5,612 bases of DNA, taken from positions 1 to 5,612 of the forward strand of contig JABMML010000029.1 of the NCBI GenBank assembly GCA_013205585.1, given 5' to 3'. This DNA is from Chitinophagaceae bacterium. Lineage in GTDB: Bacteria; Bacteroidota; Bacteroidia; Chitinophagales; Chitinophagaceae. Numbering within the stretch: the first letter of the stretch is position 1; every line of letters begins with the position of its first letter. The notes beneath the pieces were generated by a model. The model had not been told where the DNA came from, did not search any database, and saw only the letters and a program-made list of their open reading frames with translations. The position numbers and the translations under genes are program-made. Positions 1 through 5,612 of the stretch are shown in pieces.

Positions 1-1
1 G

Positions 2-658
2 GCTTATCTTAAAGCAGTTCCTAAGATGTTTGACACTGTCAGAAAAATTTGTGGAGATGAAGTAGAGCTTTTACATGATATTCATGAGCGAGTTCAACCT
101 ATGGATGCTATAAACATGATTAAAAACCTTGAAGATTATCATCCCTATTTCATAGAAGATCCATTCTCGCCTGAAAATCAAGAATGGTTCAAACAATTAA
201 GAGTAACTACTTCGGTGCCTATTGCAATGGGGGAATTGTACAATAATATAAATGAATTCAAATTGCCGATGGTAAATCAATGGTTTGATTTCATAAGAGT
301 GCATGTTTCTCAAATTGGTGGTATTACCCCAGCTATGAAAATAGCTCGATTAGGAGAATACTTTAATATTAAAACAGCATTTCATGGCCCTGGTGATGTA
401 TCACCTGTAGGACATGCAGCACATGCACATATCGATCTTACTGTTTGGAATTTTGGTATTCAGGAAGCAGTTCATTTTTCAGATAAATTAAAAACAATTT
501 TTACGGGTTGTCCAACTATGGATAATGGTTATATGTCTGTAAATGAAGTGCCAGGTCTTGGAGTGGATGTGGATGAAAAAGAAGCAGCAAAATATCCAAT
601 TACAACTAAATCAAATTGGCAAGTAAGAAAAGGAGATGGTACAATCATTAGACCATAA
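2..658 (+). CDS. Sugar-acid dehydratase, enolase superfamily (mannonate dehydratase/RspA subgroup), C-terminal part
   Basis: This is the C-terminal 218 residues of a protein whose family is usually about 400 residues long. The frame is open to the left edge, and the ATG at 26 is internal. Numbering from the first visible codon (base 2), the Mg-binding and catalytic set of the ManD subgroup is intact: D26 and H28 (HDIHER), E52 (FIEDPF), E78 (AMGELY), R99, H128 and D132 (FHGPGD) and E155. Their spacing reproduces D210, H212, E236, E262, R283, H312, D316 and E339 of the Novosphingobium ManD as I remember them. Such cytoplasmic enzymes dehydrate D-mannonate or D-gluconate to 2-keto-3-deoxygluconate. 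P130 corresponds to position 314, where proline is linked to low-efficiency or gluconate-using members, so the exact substrate is open. The protein ends in Pro where I recall Trp402 in ManD. It is followed 25 bp later by an NTF2-like gene and then a sugar-acid transporter gene, which supports a catabolic role. Family call is confident; substrate is not. Confidence 0.9.
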   Translation, partial: AYLKAVPKMFDTVRKICGDEVELLHDIHERVQPMDAINMIKNLEDYHPYFIEDPFSPENQEWFKQLRVTTSVPIAMGELYNNINEFKLPMVNQWFDFIRVHVSQIGGITPAMKIARLGEYFNIKTAFHGPGDVSPVGHAAHAHIDLTVWNFGIQEAVHFSDKLKTIFTGCPTMDNGYMSVNEVPGLGVDVDEKEAAKYPITTKSNWQVRKGDGTIIRP

Positions 659-683
659 AGTTTTTTAAATAAATTAATTTATC

Positions 684-1127
684 ATGAACATAAAAAAAGG
701 GTTTTCAATGGCATTCGTTTTTATATTTAGTTCACTTTTTTTGTCAGCACAAAATAAAGTAGAAAAATCAATTGCGAGTCAAGTTGAAATGCTTCGTCAG
801 GCTATGATTAACGCAGACGAAGTTGCACTTAATGATTTAGTTGGTGAAAAATTGAGTTATGGTCACTCTGCTGGTTATGTTGAGGATAAAAAAGAATTTA
901 TTCGAAAACTAACCAGCGGAGAAAATGACTTTGTTAAAATTGATTTAAGTAATCAATCGATTAGTATTTCTGGTAATGTAGCAGTTGTTAGGCATCGCTT
1001 GGATGCTAGCACACAGGATGCGGGTAAGCCGCCTGCACAAATTAAGTTGTTAATTTTAATGGTTTGGCAGAAGGATGGGGGTACCTGGAAACTATTAGCT
1101 AGACAAGCTGTAAAAATACTATCGTAA
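684..1127 (+). CDS. Secreted NTF2-like protein (DUF4440/SnoaL-type fold)
   Basis: This is a 147-residue protein with an N-terminal signal peptide: KK at 4-5, a hydrophobic core at about 7-20, and probable signal peptidase I cleavage after LSA (residue 22) before Gln23. The mature part is one NTF2-like domain. It has an N-terminal helix with QVEMLRQAMINAD (33-45), the LSYGHSAG motif (57-64), EFIRKLTSG (71-79), and alternating beta strands ending in a conserved-looking VWQKDGGTWKLLARQ stretch. Secreted DUF4440-type proteins of Bacteroidota share this pattern. Family members include enzymes, ligand-binding proteins and proteins of unknown role, and nothing here fixes a reaction. Tyr59 and His61 are candidate pocket residues by inference only. 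It lies 25 bp after the dehydratase and 55 bp before the transporter, so co-transcription is likely and a periplasmic role with the same substrate is plausible. No Shine-Dalgarno sequence is visible; the leader is AT-rich. Confidence 0.82.
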   Translation: MNIKKGFSMAFVFIFSSLFLSAQNKVEKSIASQVEMLRQAMINADEVALNDLVGEKLSYGHSAGYVEDKKEFIRKLTSGENDFVKIDLSNQSISISGNVAVVRHRLDASTQDAGKPPAQIKLLILMVWQKDGGTWKLLARQAVKILS

Positions 1128-1182
1128 GTTTTTGAAAATTCTTATATTGTTATTTAGTCAATTTAAAAAAAATGAGTAACCC

Positions 1183-2421
1183 ATGGAGACACTTGCTAAA
1201 AAGCGATGGTTACGCTTAATTCCTATTGTTTTTATAACGTATAGTCTTGCTTATCTAGATAGGGCAAATTTTGGATTTGCTGCTGCAGGTGGGATGGCGC
1301 ATGATTTAAATATTACCCCTTCTATTTCTTCCTTATTAGGGTCTCTTTTTTTTCTAGGCTATTTCTTTTTTCAAATACCTGGGGCACTCTATGCCGCCAA
1401 TAATAGTGCTAAAAAATTAATTTTCTGGTCACTCATTTTCTGGGGTTTATTAGCTACTGCAACAGGGCTCATTAGTAATATTAATTTACTCATTGTAATT
1501 CGGTTTATGTTGGGGGTGGTAGAAAGCGCAGTAATGCCAGCCATGCTTATATTTTTGAGCAGGTGGTTTACTAAATCAGAGCGATCCAGAGCAAATACTT
1601 TTTTAATATTGGGTAATCCGGTAACGATGCTTTGGATGTCCATTTTATCAGGGTATTTAATTAACACAGTAGGCTGGCGATGGATGTTTATTATAGAAGG
1701 TATTCCAGCAGTAATTTGGGCATTTTTTTGGTGGCGTTTGGTAGATGATACGCCCAAAAAAGCAAATTGGCTAACAGAAGCTGAAAAATTGGGTTTAGAA
1801 AACCAGTTGCAAAAAGAACAAGAAAGTATAAAGCCAGTAAAAAATTATGCCGCAGCATTTAAATCACCTACCGTTATTTTACTTTGCCTTCAATATGCAT
1901 TTTGGAGTATTGGTGTTTATGGTTTTGTAATCTGGCTTCCCTCCATAATTAATGCATCTCCAGATATGAATATTGTAAAAACAGGATGGCTTGCTGCTGG
2001 ACCTTTTTTGTTATCCATCATATCAATGATAACTGTTTCTTATTTTTCCGATAAAACTTTAAAGCGTAAAATTTATGTATGGCCCTTCTTATTAATTGGA
2101 GCTATTGCATTTTATAGTTCCTATTTAGTGGGTACTCATAATTTTTGGTTGTCTTATGTTCTACTTATTATTGCAGGTGGCGCAATGTATGCGCCATATG
2201 GCCCGTTTTTTGCTATTTTAACTGAGATACTTCCTCGTAATGTAGTAGGAGGTGCTATAGCTTTGATTAATAGTTTTGGTGCATTGGGATCATTCGTAGG
2301 TGCTTATATCGTAGGATATTTAAATGGAAGTACCGGTGGTTTTAGTGCTTCCTATATTTTTATGGCAGGTTCTTTGTTGCTATCTGCTGTTATTACTTTT
2401 TTTACAGTAAAAGATAGCTAA
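1183..2421 (+). CDS. MFS sugar-acid transporter, anion:cation symporter (ACS) family
   Basis: This is a 412-residue inner-membrane protein with about 12 predicted membrane segments, split by a hydrophilic loop at about 187-228. Family hallmarks are AYLDRANFGFA in TM1 (D26, R27), RFMLGVVESAVMPA in TM4 (R107, E114), WRWMFIIEGIPAVIW near 165-180, and the post-TM6 DTPKKANWLTEAE segment. D26/R27 and R107/E114 keep the spacing of the proton-coupling and substrate residues D46/R47 and R126/E133 that I recall for E. coli galactonate transporter DgoT. Together with the upstream dehydratase this points to proton-coupled uptake of a hexonate, hexuronate or similar acid; the exact ligand cannot be read. 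The start is fixed because an in-frame TAA lies at 1177-1179, two codons upstream of the ATG. Another ATG at 1172 is out of frame. The stop codon directly abuts the stop of the convergent lipoprotein gene. Length is typical, with no sign of damage. Confidence 0.9.
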   Translation: METLAKKRWLRLIPIVFITYSLAYLDRANFGFAAAGGMAHDLNITPSISSLLGSLFFLGYFFFQIPGALYAANNSAKKLIFWSLIFWGLLATATGLISNINLLIVIRFMLGVVESAVMPAMLIFLSRWFTKSERSRANTFLILGNPVTMLWMSILSGYLINTVGWRWMFIIEGIPAVIWAFFWWRLVDDTPKKANWLTEAEKLGLENQLQKEQESIKPVKNYAAAFKSPTVILLCLQYAFWSIGVYGFVIWLPSIINASPDMNIVKTGWLAAGPFLLSIISMITVSYFSDKTLKRKIYVWPFLLIGAIAFYSSYLVGTHNFWLSYVLLIIAGGAMYAPYGPFFAILTEILPRNVVGGAIALINSFGALGSFVGAYIVGYLNGSTGGFSASYIFMAGSLLLSAVITFFTVKDS

Positions 2422-3369
2422 TTATTTCTTCTTTTTTGCCTTTCTTTTTTTATCGTAACTATCATTAAAATAGCAGGTCATGTTACGATGATTACCGCAA
2501 TTGCCGTCTTCTTTAATATTAATAACATTGCCTTGTATGGTGAAATTAATAATACAAGGATCGCCTTTTTCTGTGTAAGTGGCTTTATTTTTTGTAAAGG
2601 TTAGTAGGCCTTTTAATTCCCCTAGGCAACTTCCATCTTTCTTTTCAAAATGTAAAAAGAATTGATATTTACCAGCGCTAGAGTAGTCTCTAATGGAAAT
2701 AAAATTTTTAGCATCTCTAGCATAGTCACCACTAAAAGTATAATTCATGGGCATACTGTCTAGTGGGTTGAGTACTTTTTTAGTTTCTGGCTTTTTATTG
2801 CTATCGAAATAAATTAATCTAAAACTATTGTCGGTATAGGCCCATCCTTTCTTTTCGTAAGTAAGTGAATTGTCCTCTGCTAATTTATTTTCTTCTACTA
2901 AAAAAGAGGGCTCTCTGTTAATATTTAAGTTCTTGCCATACATTTTTGAATTGGCATTTCCTTCATTGAATTCTGTAATTACTTTATAGTCTAAGAAATC
3001 ATTTTTCTTGCTAAATACGACAACGGCTATTTCTTGTTTTTTAGGATGGCTTACATTTAATAACAAATAATATTCTTCTTCTTTTTCAATTCTAATAATA
3101 GGGTGCAAGAAAGCTTTTTTATCTTTTATGCCTATGATATTTTCAACCACTGAATCTGGAATAAACTGAGCCAATGCTTTTCGGCCAATGACTAAGGTAT
3201 CGGTATATCGTTTCAAATTAGAATCAGAAATAGAAAGGGGTAAACTCGCTGCTTTAAATACTTTATTAAAATCGTTTATAGTAAGCGGCGTATTGCCTGT
3301 GAAATCTGGTTTTTTTTCAGCGCAAGCAAAAATCATGCAGCAAAGCAAAATATAGTACCCAATACGCAT
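2422..3369 (-). CDS. Hypothetical lipoprotein with a four-cysteine C-terminal domain
   Basis: I do not recognise a named family. The 315-residue product starts with a short lipoprotein signal, a hydrophobic stretch ending in MIFAC, giving lipid attachment at Cys16. The residues after it (AEKKPD) do not form an obvious acidic surface-export signal, so a periplasm-facing location is as likely as a surface one. Residues about 30-200 form a mixed alpha/beta region. From about 206 a beta-rich domain begins (NYTFSGDY) with cysteines at 248 (DGSC), 272 (DPC), 291 (GNCG) and 299 (MTC), which could form two disulfides. This layout resembles small secreted beta-barrel domains such as lysozyme-inhibitor-like proteins, but only loosely. 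The C-terminus is strongly basic (KKRKAKKKK, 307-315). It is divergent from mntH and convergent with the transporter gene, so it is probably transcribed alone. The start is supported by the signal sequence beginning directly at this ATG; no Shine-Dalgarno is seen. Confidence 0.75.
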   Translation of the reverse strand: MRIGYYILLCCMIFACAEKKPDFTGNTPLTINDFNKVFKAASLPLSISDSNLKRYTDTLVIGRKALAQFIPDSVVENIIGIKDKKAFLHPIIRIEKEEEYYLLLNVSHPKKQEIAVVVFSKKNDFLDYKVITEFNEGNANSKMYGKNLNINREPSFLVEENKLAEDNSLTYEKKGWAYTDNSFRLIYFDSNKKPETKKVLNPLDSMPMNYTFSGDYARDAKNFISIRDYSSAGKYQFFLHFEKKDGSCLGELKGLLTFTKNKATYTEKGDPCIINFTIQGNVINIKEDGNCGNHRNMTCYFNDSYDKKRKAKKKK

Positions 3370-3383
3370 TTCGTAGTTTTTTG

Positions 3384-3415
3384 CTAAAATAGACTATCAA
3401 ACTGAGTTAGGCAAA
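3384..3415 (-). promoter_or_regulatory. Candidate Bacteroidota-type promoter for the lipoprotein gene
   Basis: Read on the minus strand, TTTG (3412-3415) is followed after exactly 20 bases by TATTTTAG (3384-3391). The Bacteroidota primary sigma consensus is TTTG or TTG at -33 and TAnnTTTG at -7; the -7 element here has one mismatch. Transcription would begin only a few bases before the ATG at 3369, giving a very short leader, which weakens the call. Such short matches are frequent by chance in AT-rich DNA. Confidence 0.3.
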
Positions 3416-3464
3416 AGCTTTTATCATTAAATTTACATTACTAAGGCTATAGGTCTTTAAACCT
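3413..3464. promoter_or_regulatory. Divergent intergenic region with two short palindromes, possible operators
   Basis: The 162-bp gap between the lipoprotein gene and mntH (3370-3531) must hold both promoters. It contains a perfect 10-bp palindrome AAAAGCTTTT (3413-3422) and an inverted repeat AGGT-CTTTAA-ACCT (3451-3464). Mn transporter genes are often repressed by DtxR/MntR-family regulators that bind inverted repeats, and the AGGT...ACCT arms faintly recall DtxR-type sites. That is inference only; neither element is long enough to exclude chance. A weak -7-like TAGCTTTC lies at 3504-3511 without a clear -33 partner. I found no match to the yybP-ykoY Mn riboswitch core. Confidence 0.25.
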
Positions 3465-3515
3465 CAATGAAGGGGGTAAATTAGAAAAAGGGTACAATAG
3501 ATATAGCTTTCCAAT

Positions 3516-3521
3516 AGAGGA
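3516..3521 (+). promoter_or_regulatory. Shine-Dalgarno-like site for mntH
   Basis: AGAGGA ends 10 bases before the ATG at 3532. It is the only purine-rich ribosome-binding-like sequence at any start in this window, where the other genes have AT-rich leaders without one, as is usual in Bacteroidota. It supports the choice of the 3532 ATG, which is also the first in-frame ATG after the in-frame TAA at 3442-3444. Confidence 0.4.
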
Positions 3522-3531
3522 TACAATAATT

Positions 3532-5400
3532 ATGAGAGAAAAGTCATTAGATAACCTACATGAATCGGTTCCTGTCCAAAATAAGGGCGGGTGGCGCAAG
3601 TTTATGGCTTTTGTGGGGCCTGCCTATTTGGTAAGTGTGGGTTATATGGATCCTGGTAATTGGGCCACCGATTTACAAGGCGGTGCCAAATTTGGCTACC
3701 AATTAATCTGGGTATTACTACTTAGTAATCTCATGGCTATTTTATTACAAAGTTTAAGTGCAAGACTGGGTATTGTGCGCAGGTTGGATTTAGCACAAGC
3801 CAATAGAGAAACCTATCCGCCTTTTATAAATTTTATTTTATACCTATTAGCAGAATTAGCTATTGCCGCCACCGATTTAGCAGAAGTATTAGGAATGGCT
3901 ATTGGTATTAAATTATTAACAGGTATGCCATTAATGTATGGCACTATGATTACTGTCTTTGACACTTTCTTATTTTTATTTTTACAACGCTATGGCATTC
4001 GTAAAATGGAGGCCTTTATTTTAGTACTTGTAGCAACCATTGGCTTTAGTTTTTTAATCCAAATGTTTATAGCCAAACCCGATTTATCTTATGCGATTAA
4101 AGGGTTTATTCCTTCAAAATTATCACCAGAAGCCTTGTATATAGCAGTAGGTATTATTGGGGCTACGGTCATGCCACATAATTTATACCTGCATTCGGCC
4201 TTAGTACAAACTAGAAAAATTGACAGAACTAGTAAGGGTATTCGAAAATCAATCTTATATAATTTCATCGATAGTGCTATTGCCTTAAATGCCGCTTTTT
4301 TTGTAAATGCATCCATTTTAATTTTAGCAGCCACCGCCTTTTTTTCTACAGGCAACACGCAAGTGGCTAGAATAGAAGAAGCACATTCCATGTTAGCACC
4401 TTTACTAGGATCTGAATTAGCCCCCATTTTATTTGCCATTGCTTTAATTGCTGCAGGCCAAAGCTCAACAGTGACAGGCACTTTAGCGGGTCAAATTGTA
4501 ATGGAAGGCTATTTAAAATTAAGATTAAACCCTTGGATAAGACGATTATTAACTAGGCTAGTTGCCATTATACCTGCCATTTTAGTAATAGGTATTATGG
4601 GAGAAGAGCATGTTGATGAGCTCTTGGTGTTGAGTCAAGTAATTTTAAGTTTACAATTAGGTTTTGCAGTTATTCCACTTATACATTTTGTAAGTGATAA
4701 AACAACTATGGGTGAATTTGTCATTAATTGGAAAGTGAAAACGATGGCATGGATAGTGGCAAGCATTTTAATATTTCTAAATGGTAATTTAGTGGTTGGT
4801 TTTGTAACTAGTTTTTATAATGGAACAGGGAATGGCTTAGTGAAAATATTACTCATTGTTTTAGTACTTTTATCTTTAGCACTACTTATTTATATTATTG
4901 TATTTCCAATTTTTCTAAAAAGACAACACGCAAAGGTGGAAGAGGGGTTTCATGGTGAGATGATTGAATTAGATTGGTCACAGGAGGCGCCTGTGAATAA
5001 AATTGCCATTGCTGTCGATTTTTCAGTAACCGATGCAAAGCTTATTAAAACGGCTATTCAACATGCACATCAGGCCACTGAATTTATTTTTATTCATGTA
5101 GTGGAAAGTGCGACAGCTAAATATTTACGAGAATCAAGTGATGATATTGAAACCAGAAAAGACCAAGCAAGACTTGATACCTATGCCAATGCATTAGCAT
5201 TGAAAGGCTATAAAGTCACTACTTATTTAGGCTATGAAAATAGAGTGAAGGAAATTGTGAATATTGTTAATAGCTATGAGGCCAAATTATTAGTGATGGG
5301 CGGGCATCGACATCAAGGTTGGAAGGACTATATATTTGGGGAAACCATTGAGTCTGTTAGGCATAAAGTAAAGATTCCAGTGCTTATTGTAAATATATAA
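3532..5400 (+). CDS. mntH: Nramp-family Mn2+/divalent metal transporter with C-terminal universal stress protein domain
   Basis: The 622-residue protein has two parts. Residues about 20-463 form an Nramp (SLC11) proton-coupled metal importer of the inner membrane with 11-12 membrane segments. TM1 has the metal-binding DPGN (D40, N43). TM3 carries E108, D115 and E118. TM6 has A211-T-V-M214-P-H216-N. TM9 has R337, and TM10 has SQVILS with Q369. Up to R337 these sit at a constant offset of 16 from the functional residues I recall in Deinococcus DraNramp (D56, N59, E124, D131, E134, A227, M230, H232, R353). The A-x-x-M metal site predicts Mn2+, Fe2+ and similar metals rather than Mg2+. After a charged cytoplasmic linker (about 464-487), residues 488-622 form a universal stress protein domain (IAVDFS with D496, FIHVVE, LLVMGGH, final IPVLIVNI). 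Ordinary MntH proteins are about 410-450 residues, and the extra length is this domain. Its glycine-rich nucleotide motif is degenerate, with R593 for the second Gly and E604 for Ser. Start as argued for the upstream site; the gene is probably expressed from its own promoter. Confidence 0.95.
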   Translation: MREKSLDNLHESVPVQNKGGWRKFMAFVGPAYLVSVGYMDPGNWATDLQGGAKFGYQLIWVLLLSNLMAILLQSLSARLGIVRRLDLAQANRETYPPFINFILYLLAELAIAATDLAEVLGMAIGIKLLTGMPLMYGTMITVFDTFLFLFLQRYGIRKMEAFILVLVATIGFSFLIQMFIAKPDLSYAIKGFIPSKLSPEALYIAVGIIGATVMPHNLYLHSALVQTRKIDRTSKGIRKSILYNFIDSAIALNAAFFVNASILILAATAFFSTGNTQVARIEEAHSMLAPLLGSELAPILFAIALIAAGQSSTVTGTLAGQIVMEGYLKLRLNPWIRRLLTRLVAIIPAILVIGIMGEEHVDELLVLSQVILSLQLGFAVIPLIHFVSDKTTMGEFVINWKVKTMAWIVASILIFLNGNLVVGFVTSFYNGTGNGLVKILLIVLVLLSLALLIYIIVFPIFLKRQHAKVEEGFHGEMIELDWSQEAPVNKIAIAVDFSVTDAKLIKTAIQHAHQATEFIFIHVVESATAKYLRESSDDIETRKDQARLDTYANALALKGYKVTTYLGYENRVKEIVNIVNSYEAKLLVMGGHRHQGWKDYIFGETIESVRHKVKIPVLIVNI

Positions 5401-5403
5401 TGG

Positions 5404-5429
5404 GCCTTTATTTATAAAGCTAGTTTTTG
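5404..5429 (+). terminator. Weak candidate intrinsic terminator after mntH
   Basis: Four bases after the mntH stop, CTTTA (5406-5410) can pair with TAAAG (5415-5419) around a four-base loop, and a T5 run follows at 5424-5428 after a short spacer. The stem is only five pairs with one G-C, so it would be weak and could be chance in AT-rich sequence. It lies in the 57-bp gap before icd and would separate the two genes if real. Confidence 0.25.
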
Positions 5430-5437
5430 TACATTTA
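5430..5437 (+). promoter_or_regulatory. Candidate -7 element for icd
   Basis: TACATTTA matches the Bacteroidota -7 consensus TAnnTTTG at all fixed positions but the last, and lies 20 bases before the icd ATG. The region about 20 bases further upstream is T-rich (TTTATTTA) without a clean TTTG at -33. Own transcription of icd, a central-metabolism gene, is expected, so the position is sensible, but the motif alone is weak. Confidence 0.3.
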
Positions 5438-5457
5438 CACACAAAATTTTATAGACT

Positions 5458-5612
5458 ATGGGACAGAAAATTAAAGTAGCCAATCCGGTAGTAGAATTGG
5501 ATGGTGATGAAATGACCAGAATTATTTGGAAATTTATTAAAGACAAATTAATACTTCCTTATTTAGAGATTGATATTAAGTATTATGATTTAGGTATGGA
5601 ATACCGCGACGA
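5458..5612 (+). CDS. icd: NADP-dependent isocitrate dehydrogenase, N-terminal fragment
   Basis: The reading frame is cut by the window edge after 51 complete codons plus two bases; the full family protein is about 400-410 residues. The visible N-terminus has [19 protein letters not shown] (residues 6-24), then [16 protein letters not shown] and [11 protein letters not shown], the highly conserved start of homodimeric type II (eukaryote-like) NADP-dependent isocitrate dehydrogenases. The enzyme works in the cytoplasm, oxidatively decarboxylating isocitrate to 2-oxoglutarate with NADPH production, and needs Mg2+ or Mn2+. Substrate and cofactor residues lie beyond the window. It is 57 bp downstream of mntH on the same strand. 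The ATG is placed as in the family, with no Shine-Dalgarno visible. It could in principle be read through from mntH. Confidence 0.93.
   Translation, partial: MGQKIKVANPVVELDGDEMTRIIWKFIKDKLILPYLEIDIKYYDLGMEYRD

Noticed and set aside
1172..1219. 15-codon ORF starting at an ATG 11 bases before the transporter start, right after an A-rich run
   Set aside because: It overlaps the transporter start out of frame and is too short to judge. The transporter has a complete family-like N-terminus from 1183, so a frameshifted longer start is not needed. A leader peptide is possible but unsupported.
1389..1757. Open reading frame on the minus strand inside the transporter gene
   Set aside because: It lies wholly within the clear MFS coding region on the opposite strand, has no recognisable domain, and its product reads as an antisense shadow.
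3493..3528. TACAATA occurring twice (3493-3499 and 3522-3528) before mntH
   Set aside because: A 7-base AT-rich direct repeat is expected by chance here and does not fit the Bacteroidota promoter consensus.
3370..3531. Mn riboswitch (yybP-ykoY type) or small RNA in the mntH leader
   Set aside because: A G-run (3472-3476) first suggested it, but the conserved core sequences and paired helices are not visible.
4089..4481. Open reading frame on the minus strand inside mntH
   Set aside because: It covers conserved Nramp segments on the coding strand, including TM6, and its translation has no family-like features.
5401..5612. Functional link between mntH and icd because isocitrate dehydrogenase uses Mn2+ or Mg2+
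   Set aside because: The adjacency is real, but a possible promoter and weak terminator lie between them, and icd is a housekeeping gene. One case of adjacency is not evidence of a shared pathway.
1..5612. Mobile element, CRISPR array, tRNA/rRNA, phage or defence system
   Set aside because: Scanning both strands by eye showed no transposase or nuclease motifs, no repeat-spacer pattern, no long terminal repeats and no structural RNA signature; all long frames are accounted for by the genes listed.

Overview
The window looks like an ordinary chromosomal segment of a Bacteroidota bacterium, most likely of the Chitinophagaceae type. It is AT-rich, and Shine-Dalgarno signals are mostly absent. 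Secreted proteins carry Bacteroidota-style signal peptides, including one ending in LSAQ. The Nramp transporter fused to a universal stress domain and the eukaryote-like NADP isocitrate dehydrogenase also fit that group. The species assignment is inference from protein style, not from a search.

Left block (1-2421, all + strand): three closely spaced genes that look like a sugar-acid utilisation operon. They are the C-terminal half of an enolase-superfamily sugar-acid dehydratase of the mannonate dehydratase/RspA subgroup, a small secreted NTF2-like (DUF4440-type) protein, and an MFS transporter of the anion:cation symporter (hexonate/hexuronate) family. The expected logic is uptake of an aldonate or hexuronate-derived acid followed by dehydration to a 2-keto-3-deoxy acid. 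The later enzymes of such a pathway are not in the window, and the operon promoter lies upstream of it.

Middle (2422-3369, - strand): one lipoprotein of unknown function. It converges on the transporter gene with no intervening base; the two stop codons are adjacent.

Right block (3370-5612): a 162-bp divergent intergenic region leads to mntH, a 622-residue Nramp-type Mn/divalent metal transporter with a C-terminal universal stress protein domain. After a 57-bp gap comes the start of a type II NADP-dependent isocitrate dehydrogenase gene (icd), cut by the window edge.

I see no RNA gene, IS element, CRISPR array, phage gene or defence system, and no clearly undescribed system. The points most worth a second look are the degenerate nucleotide motif of the universal stress domain on the Nramp protein, the specificity-related proline in the dehydratase, and the secreted NTF2-like protein placed between a cytoplasmic dehydratase and its presumed transporter. 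No intergenic stretch exceeds 300 bases.
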